This document shows, one piece after another, positions 26,085 through 36,089 of a stretch of 51,287 nucleotides of DNA; the first letter of the stretch is position 1, and each line of letters opens with the position of its first letter. The stretch comes from JAFDZW01 sp038229915 (GTDB taxonomy: Bacteria > Bacteroidota > Ignavibacteria > Palsa-1295). Under the pieces are notes generated by a model. The model worked only from the letters and a program-made list of their open reading frames with translations, was not told the DNA's origin and did not search any database. Made by a program: the position numbers and the translations under genes. The DNA lies in NCBI GenBank assembly GCA_038229915.1, contig JBBRNY010000006.1, positions 1 through 51,287 of the forward strand, given 5' to 3'.

Positions 26085-29000
26085 ATGTTTCGAAGATTGT
26101 CCCAACTCATACTCGTCATCGCGATAACGATGACTTTCATAGGCTTACACCAAAGCACTGTTTCTGCTCAAGGCAGAATCACACACGTCATCACGTCAGA
26201 AAATCAGAGCGCACCAAGTTTAGGTAGAGATCTGTGGTTTTGTATCCCACAAAATTTTGATAGAACACTTGATAATACTAGATATTTTTATATCTATATT
26301 TCATCACCTCGTAATACAACCGCCTATATTCAGGTCGGGAATGCACCCGTACTTGTTCGACCCATTACTGCTAACCAGACAACAACCCTCTCCTCACTTC
26401 CGCCGGGTAATGAAATATCAAAAAGTGCTGAGTTGCAAACAAGTGATTTTATCGAGTCAAATAAAGCAATTCACGTTTGGTCGAACGATGCTGAGCTTTC
26501 TGTCTATTTCCTTTCTCGTGCACCTTATACGACCGATGGTATGTATGTCATCCCCACGATCGGTTGGGGTACAGAATATGTGGTAGCTTCGTATAATTCT
26601 TTTATTGTTGATCCAAAACTTGCCGATCTTCCTTCGGAGTTTTGTATCGTTGCAAATCAAGATAACACCTTTGTCAGTATTGTCCCATCAACCGACATTC
26701 GACAAGATGGCTTTCCAAATGTTGCGGCACATCCCAAAGGTCAGCAATTTAGTGTTCTACTGAACAAAGGACAGTGTGTTCAGTATCAATCGACGACACC
26801 ACCAAGCGATCAAACTGATGTAACGGGAACAAAAATTACTTCAGATAAGCCGATCGGGCTTATCGGGGCGTCCGTATGCCCAAATGTGCCACCACAGGAT
26901 CCTTCGTGCGATCATATATTAGAGATGATTCCGCCTGTGAGGGTATGGTCGAATACTTATTTCAGTGCACCATTTTCCGGAAGAAAATTTGGTGGGGATG
27001 GATTTTTGGTTATAGGTACAAAACCAGGACAAGTCATCTATAGAAATGGTGCTCAAGTAGCATCGTTAGGTGCAAAGTTTGACTTTGCCTATATCTATGA
27101 TGTGACCAATGCCTCCGCATGGACAAGTGATACTTCTTTCTTAGTCGTTCAGTATGTGTTAAGTTCTACTCATGCCGCACCATCTTTTTCTAACAGAAAT
27201 AATGGTGACCCCGCAATGGTTGTGATCAATCCTGCCGATCAGTTCGGTAAGAAGATCATTTTTCAGATAGCTACCCAGATTTTAGCTTCGGGTCAAGGTA
27301 ATTTTACAAACTATCTTAACCTTATTTTGCCGACAAGCCATGAAGCAAAGACAACCATGGATGGCAGGGCATTGAATCTCGTACCCGGCACACAGCTTTT
27401 TCAGCGCTTTCCAATACCGGGGACTCAATGGGAAGCAATACGATTAACATTTAAACCAAATGCCGGAGAAGGAACACACGTTGTTGTTTCTGATACTGGC
27501 GTTGGGATGTATTTATATGGATACACCAACGATGATAGTTACGCTTGGGCTGGTGCACTTGGTGTGAAGTCGCCGAATGCCAAAGACACCATCGCGCCGA
27601 AAGTTGATACGGCGGGGCTCTGTTTTTGCTCGCATATCAAAGTCTCTGATGTGCATCCGTTCGCGTCAAAACTCAGCTCGATCAATGTAGATTCTATCAC
27701 TAACATCCTCTATTACCCCGACCCTAATTTTGTGGTCGGCGCAGGCACCGACAGTTCATACTATGATATTTGTGTGCTCGATAGTTCAAAAGAGGCGTAC
27801 ATCGAAGTGTCGATCAGTGACATTGCCGGAAATCTTACCACCGTAAAGAGTAGCTATAAACCAAGTCTTATACAATTTAAGCCGAACCCTCTCAATTTCG
27901 GTGGTGGTGCTGTTGGCGTGACTCAGGTCTTATATGACACCCTCTTCAACCCGGGTACATTCCCGTTTGACTTTAAGCGCGTAAACTTAACTCTTCTCAA
28001 CGGTGCGATCGGTTTTGTGATCGATAGTACCGGTGCCGACGGCCCGATAGCACCAGGTGGTTTTAGGATCGTCAGGATGAGCTTTACTCCTACTAATCCG
28101 CCGACAGTAAAAGATACATTACAACTGAGTGATAATTGCTCGGTCTATAAATGTCCGCTGATCGGTAATGGCGGAGCTGCAGATTTCGTAGTATCAGACT
28201 ACGATTTCTTCTGTGTGCTCCCGAACACGACCGACACAACAATAAAATATTTGATCGTCAATAATTCTCCGACTCAGGTCAAGATTGATTCGATCTGGGT
28301 TGATGATCCGGTACACTTCGCGTTTAACACGACCTTAAGTCCGGCGTTACCATTCTTTGTGCCGAAGAGCAATATTCTTTCTGGTGAAAAAGAAGTGTTT
28401 TTCACCTTTACCCCAACAGCCGTCGGACCGATCCAAACGGTCGCTCATTTCCTTTCAAAAGGAGCTGTCGGTGAGAGAACTGCAATTTTAAAAGGCACTG
28501 GTTGCGCACCAAGTATTACTTCAACCCCTCAGACACAATCGACCGAGTGCCAGACTTCAGTCACACTTCGTGTGCCATTTGTCAATACCGGAAATGCTAC
28601 TGACAACATTATTAAGGTGACAGGTTCGGATACGAACAAATTTACAAATCTGTTCATCGAGAACGGTTTCGGAGTCAGCATTCCGGTGCCATTCGTCTTT
28701 GATACGGGTCGGACGATCTATGCTGATGTCACGTTTGTGCCGCCAGCCCGCTCATCGGGTTGTTATGACGATACGATCATTCTTCATAGTGCAACCGGTG
28801 GTACTTGGGTTGGAATCGCAACGACCTGCATTAAATATTATGAGCTTCAAGTTTCGAAGGGGAATGTGCTCTTCGGACCGGTACCGTTTGGTAGCCCAAA
28901 ACTTCAGGATTTCTTCAAATTTTGTAATTCAGGAAAAGACAGCCTGACGATCAATAAATTTGATGTATTCCCATCACCAAAAGATTCGGCTGCATTCCGC

Positions 29001-30323
29001 CTCACTGGGCAGTATCAACTCAATGGCACGAATGTGCCGCTGCCTATTACTATGAAGAAGGGCGAGTGCGTTGATGTCTATGTAGAATTCGACCCAGCGT
29101 TTGCTTTGGATACGGGACAGATCGGATTATTTGGTATAGAAACCAATGGATGTATCGGCGGAAATCAGACCGTAAAAACGCAAGGCCTCACGACCGGTGG
29201 TAAATCGAACATTCAAGGATTTATATCTCCGGTTATGCTTTCGTGTGATGTACGCACAGACACGGTGCGAGTCACCAATTCTACGTTGGCTGGAGTACAA
29301 ACGATAACAGAGATCAAGATCAGTGGTCCAAACACTGTCAATTTTGCATCGAAGGTTGTCCCACCAATTCCGGTAGCGGCAAAATCGACGGTAAGCATTC
29401 CGATCGACTTCCGCCCAACGGCAAGCGCCGGTGCGCAAGCCTATAATGCTACGGTCACGGTGGTGTTGGATAACGGCGGCAGCTTTGATACGCTCAGTGC
29501 GCCTATCAGTGGTACTTCTCAAGGCTATGACCTTAGCGTCAATACGACCTTCAGCAAGATCGGTGTGGTAGCGGGAGATAAAACAGCGATGTTTATGAAT
29601 CTTTCGCTTGATAAGCACGGTCTCACTGACCCACTCGATGTGCTTGACATTCGTAAAGTGGTGCTGACCTACAACTATGATCTTGATGTGCTCGATGTTG
29701 ACCCATTAAACATAGGCGCCTCATTTACATCGAGCATCCCAGGTTGGACGCTTGACAATACAAATTCATCGATCAACAGTGTAGCGCAAACCATTACGCT
29801 CACATTCCTTGGTGCCGCCGCGTTGCCTGATGCCGCAACGTCGCTCGGTTACCTGAACTTTACAGTGACCTTACCGAAGTCCGGTGCAGGCACGGCAATG
29901 ACACTCACCAACAGTGCGCTCTTTAATAGTGTCGGCTTGCCGGTCGGGAATTGTCTCGGCGTAGGCCATCAGGATACCAGTGTTACATTGGTATATCTGT
30001 GCGGAGACTCGATACTCGTTCATGCATTGAATGGCGATAAACTTACCGGAAGGATCATCCCTGTTTCACCGAATCCGGTGACTCGGAGCGATAACTCGAC
30101 CGTCAGTTTCCGCTATGCGCTCCGCAATGAAGCCACGGTCAGTCTTTCGATCTTTGATGCACTTGGCAGAGAGGTCGATCGTATCGAAAACGTCGTTCGC
30201 CATCCGGCCGGCACGTTTGAAGTTTTTTACGATACGCGTAAACTTTCGGGCGGAAGCTATGTTTTCAGGTTTACATTTGACGGAAACTTGGTACAAAGTG
30301 GACGCTTAGTCATTGATCGCTAA
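26085..30323 (+). CDS. Giant surface protein: IgGFc-binding-like domain, choice-of-anchor D repeats, T9SS sorting domain
   Basis: This 1412-residue protein has a signal peptide (MFRRLSQLILVIAITMTFIG, cleaved near SAQG). Residues about 45-490 (GRDLWFCIPQNF ... NDDSYAWAGALG) match the IgGFc-binding-like N-terminal domain of bacterial surface proteins. Then come Ig-like choice-of-anchor D modules (FKPNPLNFGGGAVGVTQ, VRMSFTPTNPPTV) to about 1130, a cohesin-like beta domain (about 1140-1290), and a type A T9SS domain (VSPNPVTRSDNSTVSFRYAL, LSIFDALGREVD, LSGGSYVFRF). The many Cys residues suggest disulfides. It is likely a T9SS-displayed adhesin; the ligand is unknown, and the IgGFc name does not prove antibody binding. 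ATG 26085 starts the signal peptide; GTG 25995 is rejected. Confidence 0.88.
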   Translation: MFRRLSQLILVIAITMTFIGLHQSTVSAQGRITHVITSENQSAPSLGRDLWFCIPQNFDRTLDNTRYFYIYISSPRNTTAYIQVGNAPVLVRPITANQTTTLSSLPPGNEISKSAELQTSDFIESNKAIHVWSNDAELSVYFLSRAPYTTDGMYVIPTIGWGTEYVVASYNSFIVDPKLADLPSEFCIVANQDNTFVSIVPSTDIRQDGFPNVAAHPKGQQFSVLLNKGQCVQYQSTTPPSDQTDVTGTKITSDKPIGLIGASVCPNVPPQDPSCDHILEMIPPVRVWSNTYFSAPFSGRKFGGDGFLVIGTKPGQVIYRNGAQVASLGAKFDFAYIYDVTNASAWTSDTSFLVVQYVLSSTHAAPSFSNRNNGDPAMVVINPADQFGKKIIFQIATQILASGQGNFTNYLNLILPTSHEAKTTMDGRALNLVPGTQLFQRFPIPGTQWEAIRLTFKPNAGEGTHVVVSDTGVGMYLYGYTNDDSYAWAGALGVKSPNAKDTIAPKVDTAGLCFCSHIKVSDVHPFASKLSSINVDSITNILYYPDPNFVVGAGTDSSYYDICVLDSSKEAYIEVSISDIAGNLTTVKSSYKPSLIQFKPNPLNFGGGAVGVTQVLYDTLFNPGTFPFDFKRVNLTLLNGAIGFVIDSTGADGPIAPGGFRIVRMSFTPTNPPTVKDTLQLSDNCSVYKCPLIGNGGAADFVVSDYDFFCVLPNTTDTTIKYLIVNNSPTQVKIDSIWVDDPVHFAFNTTLSPALPFFVPKSNILSGEKEVFFTFTPTAVGPIQTVAHFLSKGAVGERTAILKGTGCAPSITSTPQTQSTECQTSVTLRVPFVNTGNATDNIIKVTGSDTNKFTNLFIENGFGVSIPVPFVFDTGRTIYADVTFVPPARSSGCYDDTIILHSATGGTWVGIATTCIKYYELQVSKGNVLFGPVPFGSPKLQDFFKFCNSGKDSLTINKFDVFPSPKDSAAFRLTGQYQLNGTNVPLPITMKKGECVDVYVEFDPAFALDTGQIGLFGIETNGCIGGNQTVKTQGLTTGGKSNIQGFISPVMLSCDVRTDTVRVTNSTLAGVQTITEIKISGPNTVNFASKVVPPIPVAAKSTVSIPIDFRPTASAGAQAYNATVTVVLDNGGSFDTLSAPISGTSQGYDLSVNTTFSKIGVVAGDKTAMFMNLSLDKHGLTDPLDVLDIRKVVLTYNYDLDVLDVDPLNIGASFTSSIPGWTLDNTNSSINSVAQTITLTFLGAAALPDAATSLGYLNFTVTLPKSGAGTAMTLTNSALFNSVGLPVGNCLGVGHQDTSVTLVYLCGDSILVHALNGDKLTGRIIPVSPNPVTRSDNSTVSFRYALRNEATVSLSIFDALGREVDRIENVVRHPAGTFEVFYDTRKLSGGSYVFRFTFDGNLVQSGRLVIDR

Positions 30324-30388
30324 CACGTTGAGCGATTGGCTGATCGAACGAATTTTGTGATTTTGAGCGAAACAGGGTTTGAAGTGTG

Positions 30389-30396
30389 TATATTTG
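30389..30396 (+). promoter_or_regulatory. Possible Bacteroidota-type -7 element
   Basis: TATATTTG fits the TAnnTTTG -7 consensus of Bacteroidota vegetative promoters, 93 bases before the beta-barrel gene. A TTTG (30362-30365) lies upstream, but at 23 bases the spacing is longer than usual. Confidence 0.25.
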
Positions 30397-30489
30397 AATC
30401 CTGAGACTCTCTATCATACAGGTAATTAGGCATAGAATACATCATCTTTTTTGAAGAACATCGTGAGAAAGAATATCACAGGAAATAGT

Positions 30490-31275
30490 ATGAAGAAACG
30501 CTTTCTTTTCATTTTGGCTATCGGCTTCATTTGTTGCTGCAGCAATGCTGTATTTGCTCAAGGAGGCGGCGACGTCTTGAACCCGACTGAGTATGGCGGT
30601 TGGCTTATCGGACCTATTGGGGGGCTAAATCTGGTCACCTATAGTACCGATAAATTTCCGTTGCTCAACTCTGAGCCGACCTGCTTTCAAGCACAAAACG
30701 GTACCGGCGTTGCTCCGTTCTTCGGAGTCTCGGCCGAGCTTCCGTTGAATGCCGAGACGATGCAGACCTTTGTGATGATCGAAGTGATCTATGACTCAAA
30801 ATCGAGTAAATTCACGGGTATCAATAATAGTCGTGATAACGTCCCAACAAAATTAAACGGTGTCGTTGCTCCGGGCTCTGTCGTGACCGAGGCAAATGCA
30901 TCGCTCAATTATTTGCTCTTTGATGTGGGATTTAAGTATAATTTTGTGCCTGCTCCGACTCCGGTCGGGCCTGGTGTGCAATTGAACATCAACACCGGAA
31001 TTCGGATGACCAGCACGATCAAGAAAACGGTCACGGTTTCTGCGGCTGTTGTCGGTAGTCAGACCCTCACCACCACCGAAGATGTCGTAAACCCAAATGC
31101 AATTCGTTTTGGTATTCGCGGCCAGTTTACGTATGATATTCCACTTACCGAGTCGATCGTAGCAACTCCGTTCGGAGGGTATGATCTCCCGTTCTCAAAA
31201 GTTGAAACAACCAAGAACTGGACGGCTTCTTCGATCTATGTCGGGTTGGCTGTGAGAGCATTGGTCGGACGTTAA
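30490..31275 (+). CDS. Outer-membrane beta-barrel protein
   Basis: This 261-residue protein has a signal peptide (MKKRFLFILAIGFICCCSNA, cleaved at VFAQ) and alternating beta-strands ending in the aromatic/hydrophobic pattern SSIYVGLAVRALVGR typical of outer-membrane barrels. The segments LNYLLFDVGFKYNF and IRFGIRGQFTYDIPL look like amphipathic strands. It resembles PorT/OmpW-size barrels of Bacteroidota, but I cannot assign a family. ATG 30490 is chosen for the signal peptide; TTG 30451 would add 13 polar residues. It follows the giant adhesin and ends in a terminator, so the two may form a surface unit. Confidence 0.8.
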   Translation: MKKRFLFILAIGFICCCSNAVFAQGGGDVLNPTEYGGWLIGPIGGLNLVTYSTDKFPLLNSEPTCFQAQNGTGVAPFFGVSAELPLNAETMQTFVMIEVIYDSKSSKFTGINNSRDNVPTKLNGVVAPGSVVTEANASLNYLLFDVGFKYNFVPAPTPVGPGVQLNINTGIRMTSTIKKTVTVSAAVVGSQTLTTTEDVVNPNAIRFGIRGQFTYDIPLTESIVATPFGGYDLPFSKVETTKNWTASSIYVGLAVRALVGR

Positions 31276-31298
31276 AAATTTTCGACACTTCTTCTTTC

Positions 31299-31329
31299 AA
31301 ACCCTCGTTGTAAAGACGAGGGTTTTTTT
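31299..31329 (+). terminator. Intrinsic terminator after the beta-barrel gene
   Basis: AAACCCTCG and CGAGGGTTT pair around a nine-base loop and run into seven T residues, 24 bases after the stop. Confidence 0.92.
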
Positions 31330-31345
31330 ATTTTAATACATCATT

Positions 31346-32452
31346 ATGCCAAATCCCTGGAAATCGGTTTCTGTGTTCGGACAAAGTTTATGGTATGATA
31401 ACATCAGCCGCTCGTTACTGAGCTCCGGCAAGCTTGCGCAAATGGTTGATGAGCTTGGTGTCAAAGGTGTGACCTCCAATCCGGCAATATTCGAGAAAGC
31501 AATTTCGAACGGAAAAGAATATGATGAGGATATTCGTACATTGATCGATAACGGTTCTTCGACCCACGAGATCTACGACAAGCTCACGACCGACGATGTT
31601 CGCCAGGCTGCGGATATTATGCACGATGTGTTTATCGCAACTGCAGGCGAAGATGGCTATGTCAGCATCGAAGTCGATCCGACCATTTCCCGTAATGCAG
31701 AAGAAACAATTGAACAGGCTCGAAAACTGTGGAAGATCGTTGATCGTCAAAACGTGATGATCAAAATCCCTGGCACACCCGACGGGCTGCCGGCTATTAC
31801 CACAGCAATTTCTGAAGGCATTAACGTCAATGTCACGTTGCTCTTCGGAATAGAAAATTATGATCAGGTTGCTCATGCCTATATCGCGGGTATTAAATCT
31901 CGTCTGAGCCGAGGCGAAGATGTCAGTAAGATCCGAAGCGTAGCAAGTTTTTTTCTTTCTCGCGTTGACCTAAACGTTGATGCCCAGCTCCAGGGTAAAG
32001 GACACGATGACTTGCTTGGCAAAGCAGCCGTCGCAAATGCGAAGCTCGCGTATGAACGCTATTGCAAAATATTTTATGGTAAAGCATTTGATGACTTGCG
32101 CTCGGCAGGTGCAAATGTTCAGCGTTGCTTATGGGCATCGGTCAGCACGAAGAACCCTTCATACGATGACGTGATGTACATCGAGCCGCTCATCGGTAAG
32201 GAAACAGTAACCACTGTGCCCGATGATACCATTGCCGCATTCTCAGATCATGGCGAAGCCGCTGATACCCTCACACAGGGGCTTGATGAAGCCCATAAGG
32301 TGATTGACACACTTCGGTCGATCGGTATTGATACCGAGAAGGTCGCCGCCGATCTGCAGATCGATGGCGTCAAGAAATTTGAAGATGCTTTTACAAAACT
32401 GCTATCAGTACTCGAAGTCAAACGAGCTGCTGTGAGCGAGACGGTTGTGTAA
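31346..32452 (+). CDS. tal: Transaldolase
   Basis: This 368-residue enzyme moves a dihydroxyacetone unit between sedoheptulose-7-phosphate and glyceraldehyde-3-phosphate in the non-oxidative pentose phosphate pathway. The Schiff-base lysine is K140 in VMIKIPGTPDG. Other family blocks are GVTSNPAIFEKAI near the N-terminus, NVTLLFGIENY, and RCLWASVSTKNPSY. At 368 residues it fits the longer class found in actinobacteria and cyanobacteria rather than the short 215-residue form. ATG 31346 follows the previous terminator by 16 bases, so its promoter must overlap that region or lie upstream. Its own terminator follows. Confidence 0.95.
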   Translation: MPNPWKSVSVFGQSLWYDNISRSLLSSGKLAQMVDELGVKGVTSNPAIFEKAISNGKEYDEDIRTLIDNGSSTHEIYDKLTTDDVRQAADIMHDVFIATAGEDGYVSIEVDPTISRNAEETIEQARKLWKIVDRQNVMIKIPGTPDGLPAITTAISEGINVNVTLLFGIENYDQVAHAYIAGIKSRLSRGEDVSKIRSVASFFLSRVDLNVDAQLQGKGHDDLLGKAAVANAKLAYERYCKIFYGKAFDDLRSAGANVQRCLWASVSTKNPSYDDVMYIEPLIGKETVTTVPDDTIAAFSDHGEAADTLTQGLDEAHKVIDTLRSIGIDTEKVAADLQIDGVKKFEDAFTKLLSVLEVKRAAVSETVV

Positions 32453-32471
32453 AGAAACAGTTATTTCAAAC

Positions 32472-32509
32472 AAAGCGAAGAATCTACTACCGGGCTCTTC
32501 GCTTTTTTT
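32472..32509 (+). terminator. Intrinsic terminator after the transaldolase gene
   Basis: AAAGCGAAGA pairs with TCTTCGCTTT around a loop of about 14 bases, followed by a T-run. Confidence 0.9.
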
Positions 32510-32552
32510 ATAGAAGCTATCAGTATTTTTATTTAGACATCATCCTACTATC

Positions 32553-35500
32553 GTGGCATTAGAACTTGGAATTTCCGGCGTATCGTATCGTGATCTTTAC
32601 GATCCGCATTCATTATCAAAACTCCATTCACTTTTTCTTGCTTCGGTCGAAGCAACCGACCCAGTTCTCGCAGGGCAATGGAATAACTATGCTTCCACTG
32701 ATGCCAATGCGATGACGCCGGTCGATGTGTCGAACATTCTCGTGGCGATGGCGCCGCACGTCGGGACGTTTGTCGCGAAGCTGTTTCAAGTACAGACCGA
32801 TCGCGAGAAGTTGATCACTATTGCGAATCGCGAAAAGGTGATCTTCGAATTCAAACGAGATTTCCTTCAGCGCAGGGCACTGAAAAAATTTACGACTATT
32901 GAACAATGCCTTGCCATTGCACCGATCGATGAATTACAGTCAGCTTACAAGTTAGCTCTTTCGTCAGCTAGTGATTTTGGCGACGAAGAGCTTACTGCCG
33001 CCGCGATGACGATGAAACTTCTCGAACAAGAGAAGGATGACATAACAAATGCTGAACTGATAAAAAAGCTCGAAGCATATTTCGCAGCTTGTCTGCATAA
33101 CGACACGTTACACCAAAACGTAAAGAGCTGGTCGAGTTATTATCTTCCTAAAAACTTAAACTACGACCACTTAGTCCATATCATCCGACCAGAAGCGTTA
33201 TTGCCGGAAAAATTTGTCGGCCCCGCAGATGAATATCGTCGCCGCGATGGTTTTGTGCTCACCGACGAACGAATGAAACCTCGTGAAGTCAGAGGTGAAA
33301 CAGAGTATTGCATTTTCTGTCACGACCGCTCGAAAGATTCTTGTTCGAAGGGGCTTCACGATAAAGATGGATCGACCAAGAAAAATCCGCTCGGTATCAG
33401 TCTTGATGGTTGCCCGCTCGACGAGAAGATCTCTGAAATGCATCTGGTGCTTTCAAAAGGAGATGCTATAAGTGCGTTGGCATTAGTGATGATCGACAAC
33501 CCAATGTGCCCCGGCACGGGACATCGTATTTGCAATGACTGTATGAAGTCGTGTATCTATCAAAAGCAAACTCCCGTAAATATTCCGCAAGCTGAGACTG
33601 GTGCACTGACCGATGTCTTGGGAATGCAGTGGGGAGTGGAGATCTATGGATTTTTAACACGATGGAATCCGCTCAATATTCGCCGACCATTCGCACTTCC
33701 ATACACCGGTAAAAATACTCTCGTTGTTGGACTCGGCCCTGCAGGCTATACGCTGTCGCATTATTTATTGAATGAAGGTTTCGGGGTTGCGGGCATTGAC
33801 GGCTTAAAAGTCGAACCGCTCGAGCAAACATTAACCGGATATATTTCTGAAAAGAATGAATGGGTTGCCCCAACACCGATCGAGCGTTGGAGTGAAATAT
33901 ACAATCGTCTTGACGAACGTACGATGGACGGCTTTGGTGGTGTTGCTGAATATGGTATCACTGTCAGATGGGATAAGAATTTTTTAACGCTCATCTATCT
34001 TACGCTTTCGAGGAGAAATACTTTTGCAATTTATGGAGGCGTTCGTTTTGGTGGTACAGTAACGATCGAAGACGCTTTCGAGCGTTATGGTTTTGATCAT
34101 ATCGCTATTGCAAGCGGTGCAGGGAAACCCACGATCGTGCCGATGAAAAATAATCTCATTCGCGGCATCCGTAAAGCAAGTGATTTTTTGATGGCATTAC
34201 AGTTGACCGGTGCGGCAAAACGATCAAGTCTTGCAAATCTTCAGGTACAACTCCCAGCGCTGGTGATCGGCGGTGGTCTGACCGCCATCGATACCGCAAC
34301 CGAACTTGCGGCATATTATCCTATTCAAGTTGAGAAATTTCTTGAGCGATATGAAAAGATCGTCTCAGAAAAAGGTGAAGCCACTTTCGTCGCAACACTT
34401 AGCGACGAGGACAAGCAAATATTTTCGACGTTCATCGAGCATGGCAAGGCTATCCGAGCAGAGCGCGAACGTGCCGCGCTTGCGCAAGAACAACCAAACT
34501 TTGTGCCATTAGTGCGCAAGTGGGGTGGCGTTTCGATCGCGTATCGCCGCAGTTTGAACGACTCGCCTGCCTATAGACTCAATCACGAGGAAGTAGAAAA
34601 ATCTCTTGAAGAGGGTATTTATTATATCGAGAATTTGTCGCCGATCGAAGCCCTCGCCGATGAACATGGCGCGGTAAGAGCATTGGTGTTTGAACGCCAA
34701 AAGATGATCGATGGAAAATCGAGAGGCTCAGGTGAATTTGTCGAGCTTGCAGCAAAAACAGTTTGTGTCGCCGCCGGCACAAGCCCAAACACGATCTACG
34801 AACGTGAATATCCAGGATCATTCACCAAAGACAAATGGAATAATTTCTTTCAGCCGCACAGTCTCAATGGAAGTCTTCATGAAGATGAGAAAGGCTTTTT
34901 TACGAGTTATAGCTCGAACGAAAAATATATTACCTATTATGGTGATAACCATCCTCGTTTTGCCGGTAACGTTGTCAAAGCAATGGCAAGCGCGAAGAAC
35001 GGATATCCGAGTGTCGTCTATGCCGTGTTCAAAGATTCGAACGAACGCCCCGTACAAAAACTTGAGCGTTGGTTTGATTTCCGGTCAATGTTGGATAACG
35101 ATCTAAAAGCCACCGTTGTCAGAGTTGATCGCTTAACAAAAACAATTGTTGATGTCATTGTAAAAGCTCCGGCTGCGGCACGACATTTTCATCCAGGGCA
35201 ATTCTACCGTTTACAAAATTTTGAGAAACTTTCGACGAACATCGACGGGATACCCTTATCAATGGAGGGTCTTGCCCTGACCGGTGCTTGGGTTGATAAA
35301 GAACAAGGACTGCTCTCGTTGATCGTCTTAGAAATGGGTTCAAGTTCGCGTCAGTGTGCAATGCTCAAACCCGGTGAGCCGGTGATCGTGATGGGACCAA
35401 CGGGCACACCAACCGAAATACCTGAGAATGAAACGGTGATGCTTGCTGGTGGCGGACTTGGTAATGCCGTGCTGTTCAGTATCGCAAAGGCGATGAAAGA

Positions 35501-36089
35501 ACACAATAATAAAGTTATTTATTTTGCGGGATATAAGAACGGCGAAGATCTCTTCAAGCGAGAAGAGATCGAGGCATCGACCGATCAAGTTATTTGGTCA
35601 AGCGATACCGGAATTGATATTGTACCCAATCGCCCACAAGATGCGCATTTCCGTGGGAATATTATTCAAGCAATGCTTGCCTATCACAACGGGCAGCTTG
35701 GTGTAGAGCGGATGTTTCCTTTTTGCGAGGTCGATCGCGTCATAGCTATCGGCTCAGACAGAATGATGGCAGCCGTAAAGGCAGCGCGTCGCAAAGATGG
35801 TGTGCTGGGCGAGTTGATGAAAGAAGGTCACGCGGCTATCGGCTCGATCAACTCACCAATGCAATGTATGATGAAAGAGGTTTGTGCGCAATGTTTACAA
35901 AAACACGTAGACCCGGTTACTCAAGAGGAGACAGGGTTTGTCTTTAGTTGCTTCAACCAAGATCAGCCGCTTGATATGGTTGATTTCAAAAACTTGAACG
36001 ACCGACTGAAGATCAACTCTCTTTCGGAAAAACTATCGCTCGAATATTTCGAGCACTTGCTCAGTAAAGAATCTGTTGAACGCCTGTGA
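32553..36089 (+). CDS. Large flavin/iron-sulfur oxidoreductase, apparent NfnB-NfnA-like fusion
   Basis: This 1178-residue protein combines modules usually split over two subunits. Residues 1-230 are helical and unrecognised. From about 252 comes a GltD/NfnB-type Cys cluster (YCIFCHDRSKDSC, DGCPLDEK, MCPGTGHRICNDCMKSCIYQ), then FAD- and NAD(P)-binding Rossmann motifs (VVGLGPAGYTLSHYL near 391; VIGGGLTAIDTATEL near 571). From about 836 follows a ferredoxin-reductase/PyrK-like half: HFHPGQFYRLQNF, AGGGLGNAVLFS, and a C-terminal Cys cluster (CMMKEVCAQC ... FSCFNQD) as in the [2Fe-2S] site of PyrK/NfnA. It should move electrons between NAD(P)H and a ferredoxin-like partner; bifurcation is inference. 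The start is GTG 32553. TGA overlaps the next ATG. Confidence 0.85.
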   Translation: MALELGISGVSYRDLYDPHSLSKLHSLFLASVEATDPVLAGQWNNYASTDANAMTPVDVSNILVAMAPHVGTFVAKLFQVQTDREKLITIANREKVIFEFKRDFLQRRALKKFTTIEQCLAIAPIDELQSAYKLALSSASDFGDEELTAAAMTMKLLEQEKDDITNAELIKKLEAYFAACLHNDTLHQNVKSWSSYYLPKNLNYDHLVHIIRPEALLPEKFVGPADEYRRRDGFVLTDERMKPREVRGETEYCIFCHDRSKDSCSKGLHDKDGSTKKNPLGISLDGCPLDEKISEMHLVLSKGDAISALALVMIDNPMCPGTGHRICNDCMKSCIYQKQTPVNIPQAETGALTDVLGMQWGVEIYGFLTRWNPLNIRRPFALPYTGKNTLVVGLGPAGYTLSHYLLNEGFGVAGIDGLKVEPLEQTLTGYISEKNEWVAPTPIERWSEIYNRLDERTMDGFGGVAEYGITVRWDKNFLTLIYLTLSRRNTFAIYGGVRFGGTVTIEDAFERYGFDHIAIASGAGKPTIVPMKNNLIRGIRKASDFLMALQLTGAAKRSSLANLQVQLPALVIGGGLTAIDTATELAAYYPIQVEKFLERYEKIVSEKGEATFVATLSDEDKQIFSTFIEHGKAIRAERERAALAQEQPNFVPLVRKWGGVSIAYRRSLNDSPAYRLNHEEVEKSLEEGIYYIENLSPIEALADEHGAVRALVFERQKMIDGKSRGSGEFVELAAKTVCVAAGTSPNTIYEREYPGSFTKDKWNNFFQPHSLNGSLHEDEKGFFTSYSSNEKYITYYGDNHPRFAGNVVKAMASAKNGYPSVVYAVFKDSNERPVQKLERWFDFRSMLDNDLKATVVRVDRLTKTIVDVIVKAPAAARHFHPGQFYRLQNFEKLSTNIDGIPLSMEGLALTGAWVDKEQGLLSLIVLEMGSSSRQCAMLKPGEPVIVMGPTGTPTEIPENETVMLAGGGLGNAVLFSIAKAMKEHNNKVIYFAGYKNGEDLFKREEIEASTDQVIWSSDTGIDIVPNRPQDAHFRGNIIQAMLAYHNGQLGVERMFPFCEVDRVIAIGSDRMMAAVKAARRKDGVLGELMKEGHAAIGSINSPMQCMMKEVCAQCLQKHVDPVTQEETGFVFSCFNQDQPLDMVDFKNLNDRLKINSLSEKLSLEYFEHLLSKESVERL

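Noticed and set aside
29127..29618. 163-codon minus-strand ORF opposite the giant T9SS protein
   Set aside because: Antisense to Ig-like and cohesin-like modules, with no signal, domain or start context.
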